Shown in pieces: positions 11,061-22,167 of a DNA stretch of 64,000 bases; position 1 is the first letter of the stretch; each line of letters begins with the position of its first letter. The position numbers were made by a program, and so were the translations under genes. The stretch is from Botryosphaeria dothidea (Eukaryota > Ascomycota > Dothideomycetes > Botryosphaeriales > Botryosphaeriaceae). Below the pieces are notes generated by a model, which worked only from the letters and a program-made list of their open reading frames with translations, was not told where the DNA came from and made no database searches. The DNA lies in NCBI GenBank assembly GCA_011503125.2, contig WWBZ02000008.1:372001-436000 (forward strand). Reading direction: 5' to 3'.

Positions 11061-14000
11061 TGTTCATTTGCTTGGAGCGGATGATGTTGTATATTCTAGG
11101 GGCGATTCGATGCGAGCGGAATTCGTTATGCTGTGCATCCGCTTGTTATTATCAAAGAAAACGCATCCAAGACCTGCGGCGAGCAGCTGAGAAAGGTAGA
11201 AATATTGAAGGCTACGTGTGTCTTACACGACTGAAGTTGCCGCAGGTATGCATCGCAAGTCCGAGACAATTATATCGTGTTCCCCGAATCATCCTTGTAA
11301 GTGCAAGGCTGATGTCAGAGCCTTTATAGAGAAAGCCTCGAGCTTACGGATCATGCCAAGGCTGAATTGCGCTGTGCAACACATTTTAGTGCGCCTTAGC
11401 GCTTACCCGAATCTATTATGACTCTAATTGGTTAAAACCTCGATTAAACCTATGCTCATTGAATATAATTACTTATATAATACCCTAGCCAAGTGTAACT
11501 GACTACGTCGCATACTACATGACAAGCTTAAGCGTCCTCCTGAAAAAGGAAATGGACCTTTGTGTTGCTGACCTTGAGACTAGTCGGACCCGCTATATGG
11601 AGGCTTACGCTCTTTTACTGTTCACCGACGCCATCAAGGCAGCTGCCGTCGCGTGCACATGATCGAACATGTAATCCCTGTGGTCGAAGCTCGAGTACAC
11701 GGGGCTTTTGTGAGCCGGAGATGTGGTATGCCTGGAGCTGTGCTTCAATCGTGCGATGAGCTGCTGGAGGATTTAAAGTATCTGTCTGGCCGTTCAAGGC
11801 TACGACGATGGCAATGACGCGGGAGGGGACGGGCTTGCTGCGGAGGGATATCATGCAGCCAGGTGTTGAGTTGATACTCAGGCCCAATTGGACTTGTGTG
11901 CGTCCACTAACCCACGAGAACTCTTCGAAGATTACAGCGACACGAAGGACCTTTTACGGAGAATCGCTACCCAGTGGTAGGCTTGATTGTTGCCCCATCT
12001 GTAAATTTCGACATGGACGCTCGCTACAGCCGCTGATACGGGTTTTAGATACGTCTCTACTATGTGTTGGAAATCACGTGTTTTGCATATTGCTTTTGCA
12101 ACACCAGATAGCTTAGTCACTCACTTACGTATATAAGGAGGGTGGGCCACCTATGCCCTTCCTCCTCATGCCAATCATCAATGGATCATCGTTGTTCATC
12201 AACAATCCAACACTATGGTTCGAGACCTCTGGAATGTAACCTGGGAGTTGAGCATCCTAAAGGTTATCAAGCGCTTCAGCCAACCCATGGTTTCGCCAAA
12301 GTTGTTCCCGATGGGGCTTCACCTGATCCAACAACACAGCAACGAAAAAAGCATTTGCACTGTATATTCCCTACCAACGTTTCTGAGTCCCCATGGGGTG
12401 TCGTCGATCTTCAGCCACGGCCACATTGTATGTACGACGCGATGAGGATTGATTTTCTCGTGGCGGATCTGTCGCTGCATAGAATATTATAAAGACCTGC
12501 GGAATCGACAAGAATAATATTTAAACTTTATCGAATCAGCCAGTGCATTTAGAATCCAGCACCATTACGATAGGTATTATCCCTACTAATCATACTACTC
12601 TCAGGTTTTGCGAAACAAAATAAGACAATCGCGGACTCTACATTGTTGTCATGAGCTTATATCTTACGTATATCTCCCCGGAGAGTCTAGGCTCCACACC
12701 GCGACGCCTGGTGCTCTTACTTCCTTGCCTCAAACGGATTAATTAGGCAAGCGTCCTCCTGTGAGAAATTATGTTTCTCTGCTTGGCCAGCTTAGTTGCA
12801 GCCTTAGACGAAGATAAATGGCTGCGTCTCTCCGTGCCCTTCTTAAACAAGCAAGGATCTTACGACCTACATCGAGCTATCAAAGAGTTATATAAGCAAC
12901 TTACTACTCTAAAACATCAAATGGACGATGCATTTAGCCTTTTTCTTTATATTCTACTTACAGGCTTTCCTGTGCATCGGGAGACTCGAAGTAGAGCTAC
13001 CGATATAAAGCTCTGGATAATTATAGGAATTGCTCTTTATAGACTTTTAGCGGACATTAGTGATGTTACAGTCAGGCCAAAAGCTTTCCGCCAACATTAG
13101 ATAGATCCAGGTAGGCAAGGCCTCTATGGTATATCTCCAGGCCTGCCTTTGAGCCTCGGGTCAGAATCATTGAGACTACGTGTATTTTTATAGCCTGCGG
13201 CAGGTCAACTGGATTTCCACGTGGCATGTGGTCCCTACAACCATACCCGGTGTCAGCAGCATTACATTCACCCAGGGTAAATTGCAGCATGCCCAGTTCC
13301 CTCCTCCGATGAACCTGCACCAAATCTTCTCCGCCGCCACTAGTCTATCCTTAGACATCCTATCAACTCTTCGAGTAAGTTCCAAATAGCTAGAAAAATT
13401 GATCGGAGATTTTCTTATTTGCTAAGGTCACCTCACGCTGTTTAGTAACTATATTGCAATAATTACTGTCACCCGTGCAAGGCCGCGGGGTGCATTTTAA
13501 TTCTATTGCTTTTGATACCCAAATTTCGAGCCTAGAGATTTGAAATGCTTAACAATGAGCTTTCCGCTATTCATTTGCGAGGTGGGCCAGCCTAGTTTTC
13601 TTGGTAAGAGCCGCATTTGTGTCACCCACCTGCAGCAGACCATTGCGCTTGGAAATTTGGTAAACGTGCTCGAATTGAGTTCACCAACTACTCGATGAGG
13701 TACGGAACACTGTGTCTATTTGAATCCCACTTGGGAAGGCTGCGGCGCTTGATTGACTCAGGGTCTCGAGATTCCATTGGTGAGTGCACCTCGCCGTAGT
13801 GAGCTGCTATGCAGCCAAATCTTCAGCAAGCCAAATTTAAGTGGAAGAATGAGCATCCAGCCAGCACAGTCTGCTTAAAAACATTGTTGTCTCCATGAGC
13901 GATAAGCCCGCGGCATCTCTCATGGCAGAAAGATTACTAGCACGCATGGCTTATGAGCGCCTCTCGGACCTATCCAGGCACCGGGAAGATTTAGCCGGGG

Positions 14001-14080
14001 CTTTGAGAAGCCTAGATCCTTTCAGGGTCATACGACATATTTAAGTCCAGTTCTCGGCGTCCGCATTATATCATGGCTCC
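11061..14080. other. Gene-poor AT-rich stretch
   Basis: No recognised gene or mobile element. AT content is high in 11.4-13.6 kb, but CA and TG dinucleotides are common, so this is not strongly RIP-mutated repeat like the right half of the window. The longest intron-free frame is 12771-13100 (+, 109 codons), which has no motif I recognise. Confidence 0.5.
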
Positions 14081-14085
14081 AACCC

Positions 14086-15119
14086 CTACTTCCTCTAAAA
14101 ATCCGGGGACACTTTCCTTTCAATCCAAACATCAGAATGGTGAATCACTCATCGGCGTTGGCTCCCATGGCCATCGACGTTCCCGCTATTGATCCCGATC
14201 AGCTGAAACGGCTCAGCGCATCCTCCAACAATCCGACCATAACGTTTCAAGTCCCACAGCCTCTCTCAATCTTGCCGTAAAAGGAGCGTCGGATGACGTT
14301 CTCACTTTCGACTATGACGAATTCCGTGGCATCGGTCTCCTTTCCCATCCTTGTAGGTAGTGGGAGTCTAGTACATCCTGCGGTAGCAGCTGTTCACGTT
14401 TTCGGACGGTTACGACTACAAGCAAACGCCGCTTCGCAAGCCACCTTCTTCCAGCTGACCACACGGCTGGCGCATTCTATGGGGAATGGAACGTACGTAA
14501 ACTGGACGTACGAGTGGACGCAGCCGGGTGGACAGATCGACCGTGTACGACGGCACCAACCTCGTCTACCACGAGCATTGTTCACACGCCCTCAAGTCTT
14601 TCGCGTACGGCAGCGCGGTGCTGGCCGACATCGTAACCCTCAATCAAACCCAACCCTCCTCCTGCGACACTAAAACCAAAATCCCATGAACAGAAGCAAA
14701 TGACTAAAATCTCCACCGCAAACAGACATCCGACCGCACACCAGCGTACCTCACGCACCTCGTCGTCATCCTTTCCAACAGCTCCGCCCCCCACAACCAT
14801 GTCCTATTCGAGCTCCTGCGCCAAGGCCCCGGCTACGACACTGCACGCCCGCGAAACACACCCTCCCCTCCCTGACCCTGCCCGGGCTCTCCTCTACCAT
14901 CCTTCCACCCGCTCCACCGTCTTCTCCACGCTGCCGGAATGCAAGCGCTCGGCGTAGATGGCGGTGGCCTGACGATTGTGAGGGAAACGGGGAGGATACT
15001 ATCGATGGCTATGGAGATGTGTGTGGGGGGCTTCGGTCAAGGACTCAGCGCGCTAGAAGGTGCTGCAAAGCGGGTTCGTTGTGAACGACGGTGGATGCGA
15101 GTAATGGTTCGGCGAGGAT
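14086..15119 (+). pseudogene. Possible decayed coding fragment, product unknown
   Basis: Several short protein-like stretches on the plus strand lie in different frames and are broken by stops: VPAIDPDQLKRLSASS near 14,180-14,230, GASDDVLTFDYDEFRGIGLL near 14,285-14,340, QATFFQLTTRLAHSMGNGTY near 14,437-14,500, and NLVYHEHCSHALKSFAYGSA near 14,550-14,615. I could not join them with convincing splice sites, nor recognise a family. It may be a degraded gene or a multi-exon gene I cannot resolve. Neighbouring DNA on both sides is non-coding. Confidence 0.3.
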
Positions 15120-16645
15120 GAGCCGGGGTTCGGGAACGGGCGGGCGGGCCGAGCAGTGCTTCGGCGGTGTTTGGTGGGTGGAACGGGGCTTGGGATGCTC
15201 TAGCTGGAATAGGTAGGAGACCTAACTTCACAACGTCTCGGGGTATGCTGGCGAAGAGTCCGGCCGAATGCGGATAAAAATGTGCTGAGGGAAGGTTGCT
15301 GGTGTCCTTCTTTGGGCTGGGCGGATTCCAGCTATTTCGATTCCATCCAAAACCCCGCTGACGAGTTTCGTACGCCAGCGCTCTTGAGGTATTGCGTTCT
15401 CTTCCCTCGGCCGCTAGGATGTCCACTTCCTTCTCAAGCGTCTTGGAAACTTATACTTTGGAACATCTACGACCCTTGCCAACGGGAGGCGGTAACGAAG
15501 ACGTGATGGTCCGTTGATATGTCGGCAGAGCCCAAAGGCTTCTCGCAGCCATATCTTGATTTGGAACCGCCAAGAAGTAGAAGGCTTCGGCCGTCTTCCG
15601 GGTGCCCTGTCTTGTTGCACGCAGCAAACCGATCTCATCGAGGCAATCAATCTAGTGCTGGGCGCTACTGACAACTCTGCGGGTGAAAGAATAATCGTTG
15701 GAAATCAGACAATACGGGGCGTGCTGGGGGAATAGAGACCGGGGACAAATCATGGAGAATGTCGCCGTGGCAAAGACTGACACGCGGGTGCAGGAAATAG
15801 TGGAAACGCATGCTACTCTCCCATTGGGCCTAGCCTTGATGGCGTCTTCGAACAGACGTCCGTGCTGGAGTTCCTGGCGGCGGGATTTGCGGAAGTGGCA
15901 TGGCGAAGCAGCGGTCACGGATCCTCAACCATTCCCTGAGAGGCACACACGTGGACATTTGTCTCATACGAGAGGTGCTCGGTGTGAAAAATTGCTTCGT
16001 GGCAGACACGTGACGGCAAGTCGCTTACCTTTGGGTCGATGCGCGACTCATGGAAAAGGTCGGAAGAAGCACCGCCGAGCCGCTTGTTGGGGAGAGACAG
16101 GGCTGCCCCGAGGTCGACGAGATGCGGACGGCTACGTTCATTCCCCCAGGCCAAAGCATTAGAGCACGCTATATTGCCTCATTGTGTAGAAAGCCTTGGG
16201 GGCCTAAATTCACCGGAGTTGAAACATGGTCGCCTAATGGGGAAAAATGTGTCCCGACAGGGATCCTCCGGAAGAAAGCCCTGTGGAGCACACACGGATC
16301 CTCGATACGTAATGGGCATTCCCGCGCGAGATCAGCGGCGTCTGGTCGCCAGCGCCATATGTTGCAAATCAAACACGCATTCAGATGCCAAGCAACGAAA
16401 AGAGGCAAATTGGGCCACATGGAGGACACTTATTGTGTATTATTCAGGGAGTCCACATTAACCATCACATCATCTGCATATAAATTACTCGCTGATTATT
16501 TTTTAAACCTCAGAAAGCACGCGTGGTCTTCTGGTCGCCGAAGTGCTCAGCGACGTGAACGCTGACCCCGCCTCCTTGCCTGCATCGGTAACCCTATTGG
16601 GAAACAGCACCGGTCGACAGCGTCGCCCAGGACTTCACGACCAAC
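15120..16645. other. Intergenic region upstream of the transporter gene
   Basis: No gene supported. Open frames on both strands here (for example 15,037-15,426 minus and 16,050-16,565 plus) overlap each other, show no motif and have no protein-like composition. The last 150 bases become AT-rich before the transporter start and are the likely promoter. Confidence 0.45.
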
Positions 16646-18139
16646 ATGTGGGAGTCCAAGCAGGCGTTTGACGACAAGTCGGATCCAGACCGGATTTCTC
16701 TACCGCCAGAGCCCGACACCACCACCGAAAAGGACGACAGCGTGGCCCCGGCTCGCACAGTTGCAGACCCCGAACTGCAGTCAGAAAAACTACAAGCGGC
16801 GCAGCAAGTTCCGTTACCACCGCCAGACGGCGGCTACGGTTGGGTGTGCACGGTCTGCGTTGCCCTCATAAATGCGCACACCTGGGGCATGAACTCCTCC
16901 TACGGCGTCTTTCTCGCGCATTACCTCTCGACAAACACGTTCCCCGGAGCAACGCCCCTCCAGTATGCCTTCGTGGGCGGGCTGTCCATCTCGTGCGCCA
17001 TGCTCGTGTCGCCGCTGTCCACCTTGTCAACACGCTACTTCGGCACGCACGTGACGCTCTCTTTCGGCATCGTGCTCGAGACTGCGGGTTTCATCGGAGC
17101 GTCCTTTGCGAGCGAGATCTGGCACCTGTTCCTCAGCCAAGGAGTGGCTTTTGGCCTTGGCATGGGCTTCCTCTTCGTCGGGTCGGTCGGCATCCCGCCG
17201 CAGTGGTTTACCAAGAAGAGATCGCTCGCGAACGGCATCGGCTCGTCCGGCTCCGGTTTCGGCGGTCTGGTGTACTCCCTGGCGGCCGGAGCCATGATCA
17301 AATCCATCGGACTGGCCTGGTGTTTCCGCGTGCTGGGGTTCTTGGGGTTCGGCGTGAACGCCATCTGCACCATCCTGATCCGGGACCGCAACAAGATCAT
17401 CGGGTCCCGGCAAAAGGCCCTCGACGTGAAGCTGTTCAAGCGTCCGGAGTATCTTCTGCTCAACGCCTACGGCTTTTTCTCGATGCTCGGCTACATCGCC
17501 CTGGTCTTCTCCCTGGCCAACTATGCGAAGAGCATCGGGCTGGGCGCCTCGCAAGCATCTGTAGTCTCCGCCATATTGAACTTGGGGCAGGGTATCGGAA
17601 GGCCGCCCACTGGATACTTTTCCGACAACATCGGGCGGATAAACATGGCTGGGCTGACTGCATTCTTTTGCGCACTGTTGACCTTGATCGTCTGGGTCCT
17701 GGCGAAGAGTTATGGTGTACTTATTTTCTACGCCCTGGTCTGCGGTACCGTAGCCGGCTCTTTCTGGGCAACCATCGGTCCAGTCGCTGTCGAGGTCGTT
17801 GGCATTCAAGATCTTCCATCTGCCCTCAACCTCGAGTGGCTATTCATCGTTCTGCCATGTACCTTTAGCGAACCAATAGCTCTCGAGCTTGTCGGGGGCA
17901 CGGGCGGCTACTTGGGCACGCAACTCTTCGTCGGCTTCATGTATGCTGCCGGGGCTTTGTGCGTGCTTTTCCTTCGAGGGTGGAAGGTTGGCGAGCTGGA
18001 CGAGATCGCGAGGATGGCGAATGAAGACCTGGATGGCATGGACGCTGTGGATATTAATTTGGGCTCCACCAACGAAGCGGCTAGAGTAGCAGGGAGACGG
18101 ACGATGTGGAAACATTTCTGGAAGTGGCGGAAGGTCTAA
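16646..18139 (+). CDS. MFS transporter, monocarboxylate transporter (MCT) type
   Basis: Intron-free frame of 497 residues. After a hydrophilic N-terminal tail of about 55 residues comes the MCT-family signature PPDGGYGWV at the start of the first membrane helix. About twelve hydrophobic segments follow, with a charged central loop (RDRNKIIGSRQKALDVKLFK) between the two six-helix halves. Conserved features include GFLFVGSVGIPPQWFTKKRS in the first half and GRPPTGYFSDNIGR at the loop 8-9 position. The C-terminal tail is cytosolic and charged. Fungal members of this group include Mch proteins and uptake or export transporters of organic acids or riboflavin; the substrate cannot be read from sequence. 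The start is supported by the length of the tail before PDGGYGWV. The gene ends with a clean TAA. Confidence 0.93.
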   Translation: MWESKQAFDDKSDPDRISLPPEPDTTTEKDDSVAPARTVADPELQSEKLQAAQQVPLPPPDGGYGWVCTVCVALINAHTWGMNSSYGVFLAHYLSTNTFPGATPLQYAFVGGLSISCAMLVSPLSTLSTRYFGTHVTLSFGIVLETAGFIGASFASEIWHLFLSQGVAFGLGMGFLFVGSVGIPPQWFTKKRSLANGIGSSGSGFGGLVYSLAAGAMIKSIGLAWCFRVLGFLGFGVNAICTILIRDRNKIIGSRQKALDVKLFKRPEYLLLNAYGFFSMLGYIALVFSLANYAKSIGLGASQASVVSAILNLGQGIGRPPTGYFSDNIGRINMAGLTAFFCALLTLIVWVLAKSYGVLIFYALVCGTVAGSFWATIGPVAVEVVGIQDLPSALNLEWLFIVLPCTFSEPIALELVGGTGGYLGTQLFVGFMYAAGALCVLFLRGWKVGELDEIARMANEDLDGMDAVDINLGSTNEAARVAGRRTMWKHFWKWRKV

Positions 18140-18342
18140 ACGACTGTCGTTCTTGGCTGAAAGCGCTGCTGTTCATCGCCCGTCTAATGAATAAAAGTCC
18201 TCAGGCATAATCTCCTTCATTTTGATGATAACACAACGACGTCCAACCAGCAATCACCTTTCGCAGTGGAAGCTATCAAAGCAGATTTCTCATCATTGTT
18301 TGCTAGTGTTACGAGCTCATCGCTCCGCGTCACGACTTCCAG

Positions 18343-18800
18343 TTACTGAGCCTCCTTTTGCTCGATGCCCGCAATAGCTGGCACCCAAGAAACCCGGTCT
18401 TTGACAAACAACTCAACTAAGGGCTTCGCATCCTCAATGGTGCTCGCACCGTCCAGCACGCCGACCTTGATGATCCTCGTATCACCAAATGTCTCGCTCT
18501 GGCGCCAGAGGGTGGAGCCACAGTCGCCGCAAAAATTTGATGTAATTGTCTTGCCGCTTTCGGCCGTCTTGGCAAACTGCTTGGGCGTGCCCTTCGTCAC
18601 AGAGAAGCCGTTGCCTGCGACGATGATGTTGGTGGAGTATGTGGAGCCAGTAATCTTGCGGCAGTCGAGACAGTGGCAGAGGGCCTATATCGTTTTAGTC
18701 ACTGCCCGAGACGGTTGATTCGTTCACTGCGTACCTTGGCCTGGATCTCGCCAGTGGACTTGATGCGGATCGCACCGCAGCAGCAGCCTCCTTCGAGCAT
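18343..18800 (-). CDS. GFA-domain (glutathione-dependent formaldehyde-activating / CENP-V fold) protein
   Basis: Two exons, 18800-18735 and 18684-18343, joined over a 50-bp intron (GTACGC...TATAG), giving 135 residues. The zinc-site cysteines of the GFA fold are all visible: the N-terminal GGCCCG, then CHCLDCRK and, further on, FCGDCGSTL. The two conserved blocks fall on separate exons, and only this splice keeps them in frame. Fungal genomes carry many such small proteins; a few act on S-hydroxymethyl-glutathione, but most have no known substrate, so the formaldehyde role is only a family label. It is convergent with the transporter upstream. Confidence 0.9.
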
Positions 18801-19569
18801 GACGTCGTGTATGGTGGATTTCGATAGGTTGTTTGGTCAGATAAATGGCTCAACGAAGCACTGTGATGGCTAAAAGCAGTGCCTTGCGAGCAATGATCGA
18901 ATCATTTATACCGCTAACAAACCCCTCTACGTCACTGCCATGTCTTGCCTGAAAATGTTGTTATGCGGGGAGATGTGTGGGTCCCACTGGAGCTCCGGCC
19001 GGTAAAGGCAAAGCCCCGGCCTGCGGCCGCCCCCACCGCGTTCCTGACACCTACTAAGAGCCCAGATGCAACGGAAAAGTCTCGAGCTCCACTTTCGTAT
19101 TCCACAATGGGCGCCTTAAACCTCGCATCCGAGCGGTTCGGGCTCGCAGGCCTTTTGCAATATCAACCCACGCCTATAGACCCCGCCTGGATCCCGCGGA
19201 CGTACGGCAAAGTGATTCCCTCGGGCTATGGGAGCAGAATTCGCCTTTTGAGACACGAGGATCATCCACCAATCCTACCACCCCGCTCTCAGGCCGGCAT
19301 CCTGCGAATGTACGGCGCAGTGTAACCCGAGCTACGGACCGCAAATGCCGCCTCACGTAAAGCGAGTGGCGTGCTGAATCTGCATGTTCACCTAATACGC
19401 CGTATCATGACTCCTGACATGGTCCATTCCTCGGTAATGATCTCGGGACTGGTTCTGTAAATTGATCGCGCTGCTTGTCACTTATTGTTATTCTTCATCT
19501 TTAAAGGCTCTTGATGAGAGTACTTGGGTGTCTGCCTTCTTGACTTCCGATTTTATCACTCAATCCAAC
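18801..19569. other. Divergent intergenic region
   Basis: Lies between the start of the minus-strand GFA gene and the start of the plus-strand glutamate kinase gene, so it should hold both promoters. A plus-strand open frame at 18,945-19,325 shows no family motif and I do not call it a gene. Confidence 0.5.
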
Positions 19570-20717
19570 ATGCCTCGTACGGTTGTCATCAAACTGGGCA
19601 CATCGTCCATCATCGATGAGATCACTCACGACGTACGGTACTCACTTGTGGAAAGTGTCGCGTCCACTATTGCTGCTCTACGTGATGCCGGCTACAGAGT
19701 AGTCCTGGTAAGCTCTGGAGCTGTTGGGTTTGGACTGCTGAGGATGGGCTTTGCGTCACGCCCTGACAATCTGTCTGGAAAGCAGGTGAGCTGACCATCC
19801 ACCGTCTCCTGATTCAAAGGCTTACTTTTTGAGCTTCAGGCGCTTGCGGCCGTCGGGCAGGCGGAGATGATCCTGATGTGGTCGAAAGTCTTCGCTCAGA
19901 GAGGAATCGCTGTGGCTCAGATTCTGCTCACGCATGAAGACATCTCATCGGTACGTTGTGAGATGTGTGCATAGTATTCAAAGCTCACAGCACCCTTCCG
20001 GACAGCCAAAACGTTATGATAATGCCATTCGGACTTTGAATGAGCTACTGTCGATAGGCGTGGTGCCCATCGTCAACGAGAACGACACGTTATCAACAAA
20101 GGTAACGTCACGATTCCGACGGTTCGGACTGGCTGCTGAATATCTACTCGACATAGGAAATCCAAATAGGGGACAACGACACCCTCGGCGCAATCACAGC
20201 GACCATGATTCACGCTTCCTACCTCTTCCTGCTCACCGACGTCGACTCGCTCTACGAAAGCAATCCAAAGTACGATATTCATGCTTCAAGGATCGACTTG
20301 GTCAGGTCCATCAGTTCTTTGAAAGACCGCAGTAAGCCGAGTTCAATTGACTGTCCATGTGTACCATTATTGACAAAACTTCCAGTCGACTCATCCAACC
20401 TTGGCCCTGGCTCGGCCAATGGAACTGGCGGAATGGCGACCAAATTGCGTGCGGCAGAGATTGCGTCAGCCGCTGGCATATTCACCGTTCTCGCGTCCTC
20501 GTCGAGACCATCCGTCGTCAGTGAGATTCTCGAGTACTACAACGACGAGCGAATGTTCGATCTTGCCTCGACGACGTCCGATTCCTTTCACACGATCGCC
20601 GTTTCGAGTGACAAGGACGCCCGCCCGCTACACACCCTCTTCTTCCCCGAGCCTTCCCCGCGCCAGCCCCCTTCCTTGACACCTCTAGGATTTCGGATTC
20701 CTCCCGTTTCGATCTGA
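19570..20717 (+). CDS. Glutamate 5-kinase, kinase domain only (PUA domain absent)
   Basis: Five exons: 19570-19785, 19840-19950, 20006-20101, 20157-20331, 20386-20717, giving about 309 residues. The enzyme phosphorylates L-glutamate in the first step of proline synthesis. The amino-acid-kinase fold is complete: VIKLGTSSI, SSGAVGFG, VNENDT, IGDNDTLGAIT, LLTDVDSLY and GTGGMATKLRAAEIA. Exon 4 must start at 20157, because only that acceptor keeps the GDND block in frame. Fungal glutamate kinases are normally about 420-450 residues with a C-terminal PUA domain. Here the chain stops soon after PLHTLFFPEPSP, where the linker to PUA would start. It is either a kinase-only second copy or a C-terminally damaged gene. 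I cannot tell whether it is the only copy in this genome. Confidence 0.85.
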
Positions 20718-22167
20718 GAATGGGTAGCTTCTGGGAACTGCATTATGGCATTGGAGAGTGCAGGTCGTTGTCAAACTATGTAGATAAAGACCGAATTTCA
20801 GTTACAACAATCCACATACAGGAGCGTTTGTTTATCCCTGTCTACCATGCTAAGGCGAAGATGGTCTCAATTGCGTGACGCCAGCGATCGCTAAGAAATA
20901 CTTCGAATTCATGGGGATTGTTATTTCTTTATCGCGTAAGATTCCCCCTCGGCGTAACGAGTGCGGCAGTGTGGTTGTCCTTTGTTTATCTCGCCCTAAG
21001 ATTGACGCGAGGAACCATGTCTTAATAGCGGAAATTTCCACCTTAGACGCGTGCAAAAGTCCTTGCGCTACTTAATGTCACGGTAAAACTTCGATAGAAA
21101 GCCTAGTACGTCAGTGGCGCTGTGGTGCTCGACGATGCTGCGCGCGAAGCTGAGGCCTTCATTGGAGGTTCCCGCCTTCTCCGCAACAACTAGGCCAACC
21201 TACTTTTGACACTACATACACGTGGTTTGCCGACAGCATGTCCTTTAAGTGGCAAGCAAAGGCAGATCAGGTAATGGGACGCCTGATTACCCCACCTTTG
21301 CGGCTTATCCCGGCAAGTAGCGTGTCAGCAATGCTTTACGTCGAGTGGTTACTTGTAGCTTCTGCGGACAGTCTTTGAAGAAATCAACCGGCCGAACAAC
21401 CAAACAATATTACCCTTTACAAAACTGTGCCGCTCGTCTACTGTTCCATTCACGCAGAAGATGATGTTGTTCTGTTTGATGGCTTGTTGATGCGGGACAT
21501 TGAAAACGTTGCTGAGTCAGTGGGTCTATTAACGCTGTGCTCTTGATGACGATCGTGGTGTTACAGGGCGCTTGAGCTCGATCTTTGCATTCCGTCTTAA
21601 CGTATTGTGAGTAAATGACTACCGCTGCTTTCGATGGACGCATCATATTCTGTAACTTCCTCGTGGGATTTCGCAATCTCCCCTTGTTGTTGCCGCGGCG
21701 GTGATTCAACAAGGACCGAGTCGACACCAGGTGATGCATGATGTCCTCTACTGACCGTCATTACTACTCACGAATGTTATTTTTTAACAGTTGCCTTGCG
21801 GTTTCAACGATCTGAGCTCTCACTGTCATCAGCTGAAAGAAGATCACCAAACGCGGGTGTATTGCATGCACTGCACGACAGGCGAAGCAAACAGGCACCA
21901 CGTTCATGAAAATTTTTAAATGTGGAAAATAGGAGCTCAATTTTATCAAGAACATGGAGCAGGAGCTTCTCCCCTCCTCTTCCTGTTTTTTTTTCTTTTT
22001 TTTGAGAGCTCTATCTCCATTCCCACCATGAATACTCCCAAATATGAAAATCAGAAAGAGTGGGTCCAAACAATCTATATCCCTTTTGAGTACACAGTAA
22101 TACCTAAAACATCATAGTAGGCGCGAGGTCTTGAGACACCTCATCCGCGTAATAAAGTCATGACACC
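20718..22167. other. Intergenic region between convergent genes
   Basis: Holds the 3' ends of the kinase gene and of the minus-strand P450. No gene is supported; short frames here are unrelated to known families. The first 60 bases may contain a relic of the kinase C-terminus (see findings). A short T-rich run occurs near 21,985-22,005. Confidence 0.5.

Noticed and set aside
12771..13100. 109-codon plus-strand frame with two hydrophobic stretches
   Set aside because: Short, in AT-rich non-coding DNA, no family recognised and no splice context. Left as part of the gene-poor stretch.
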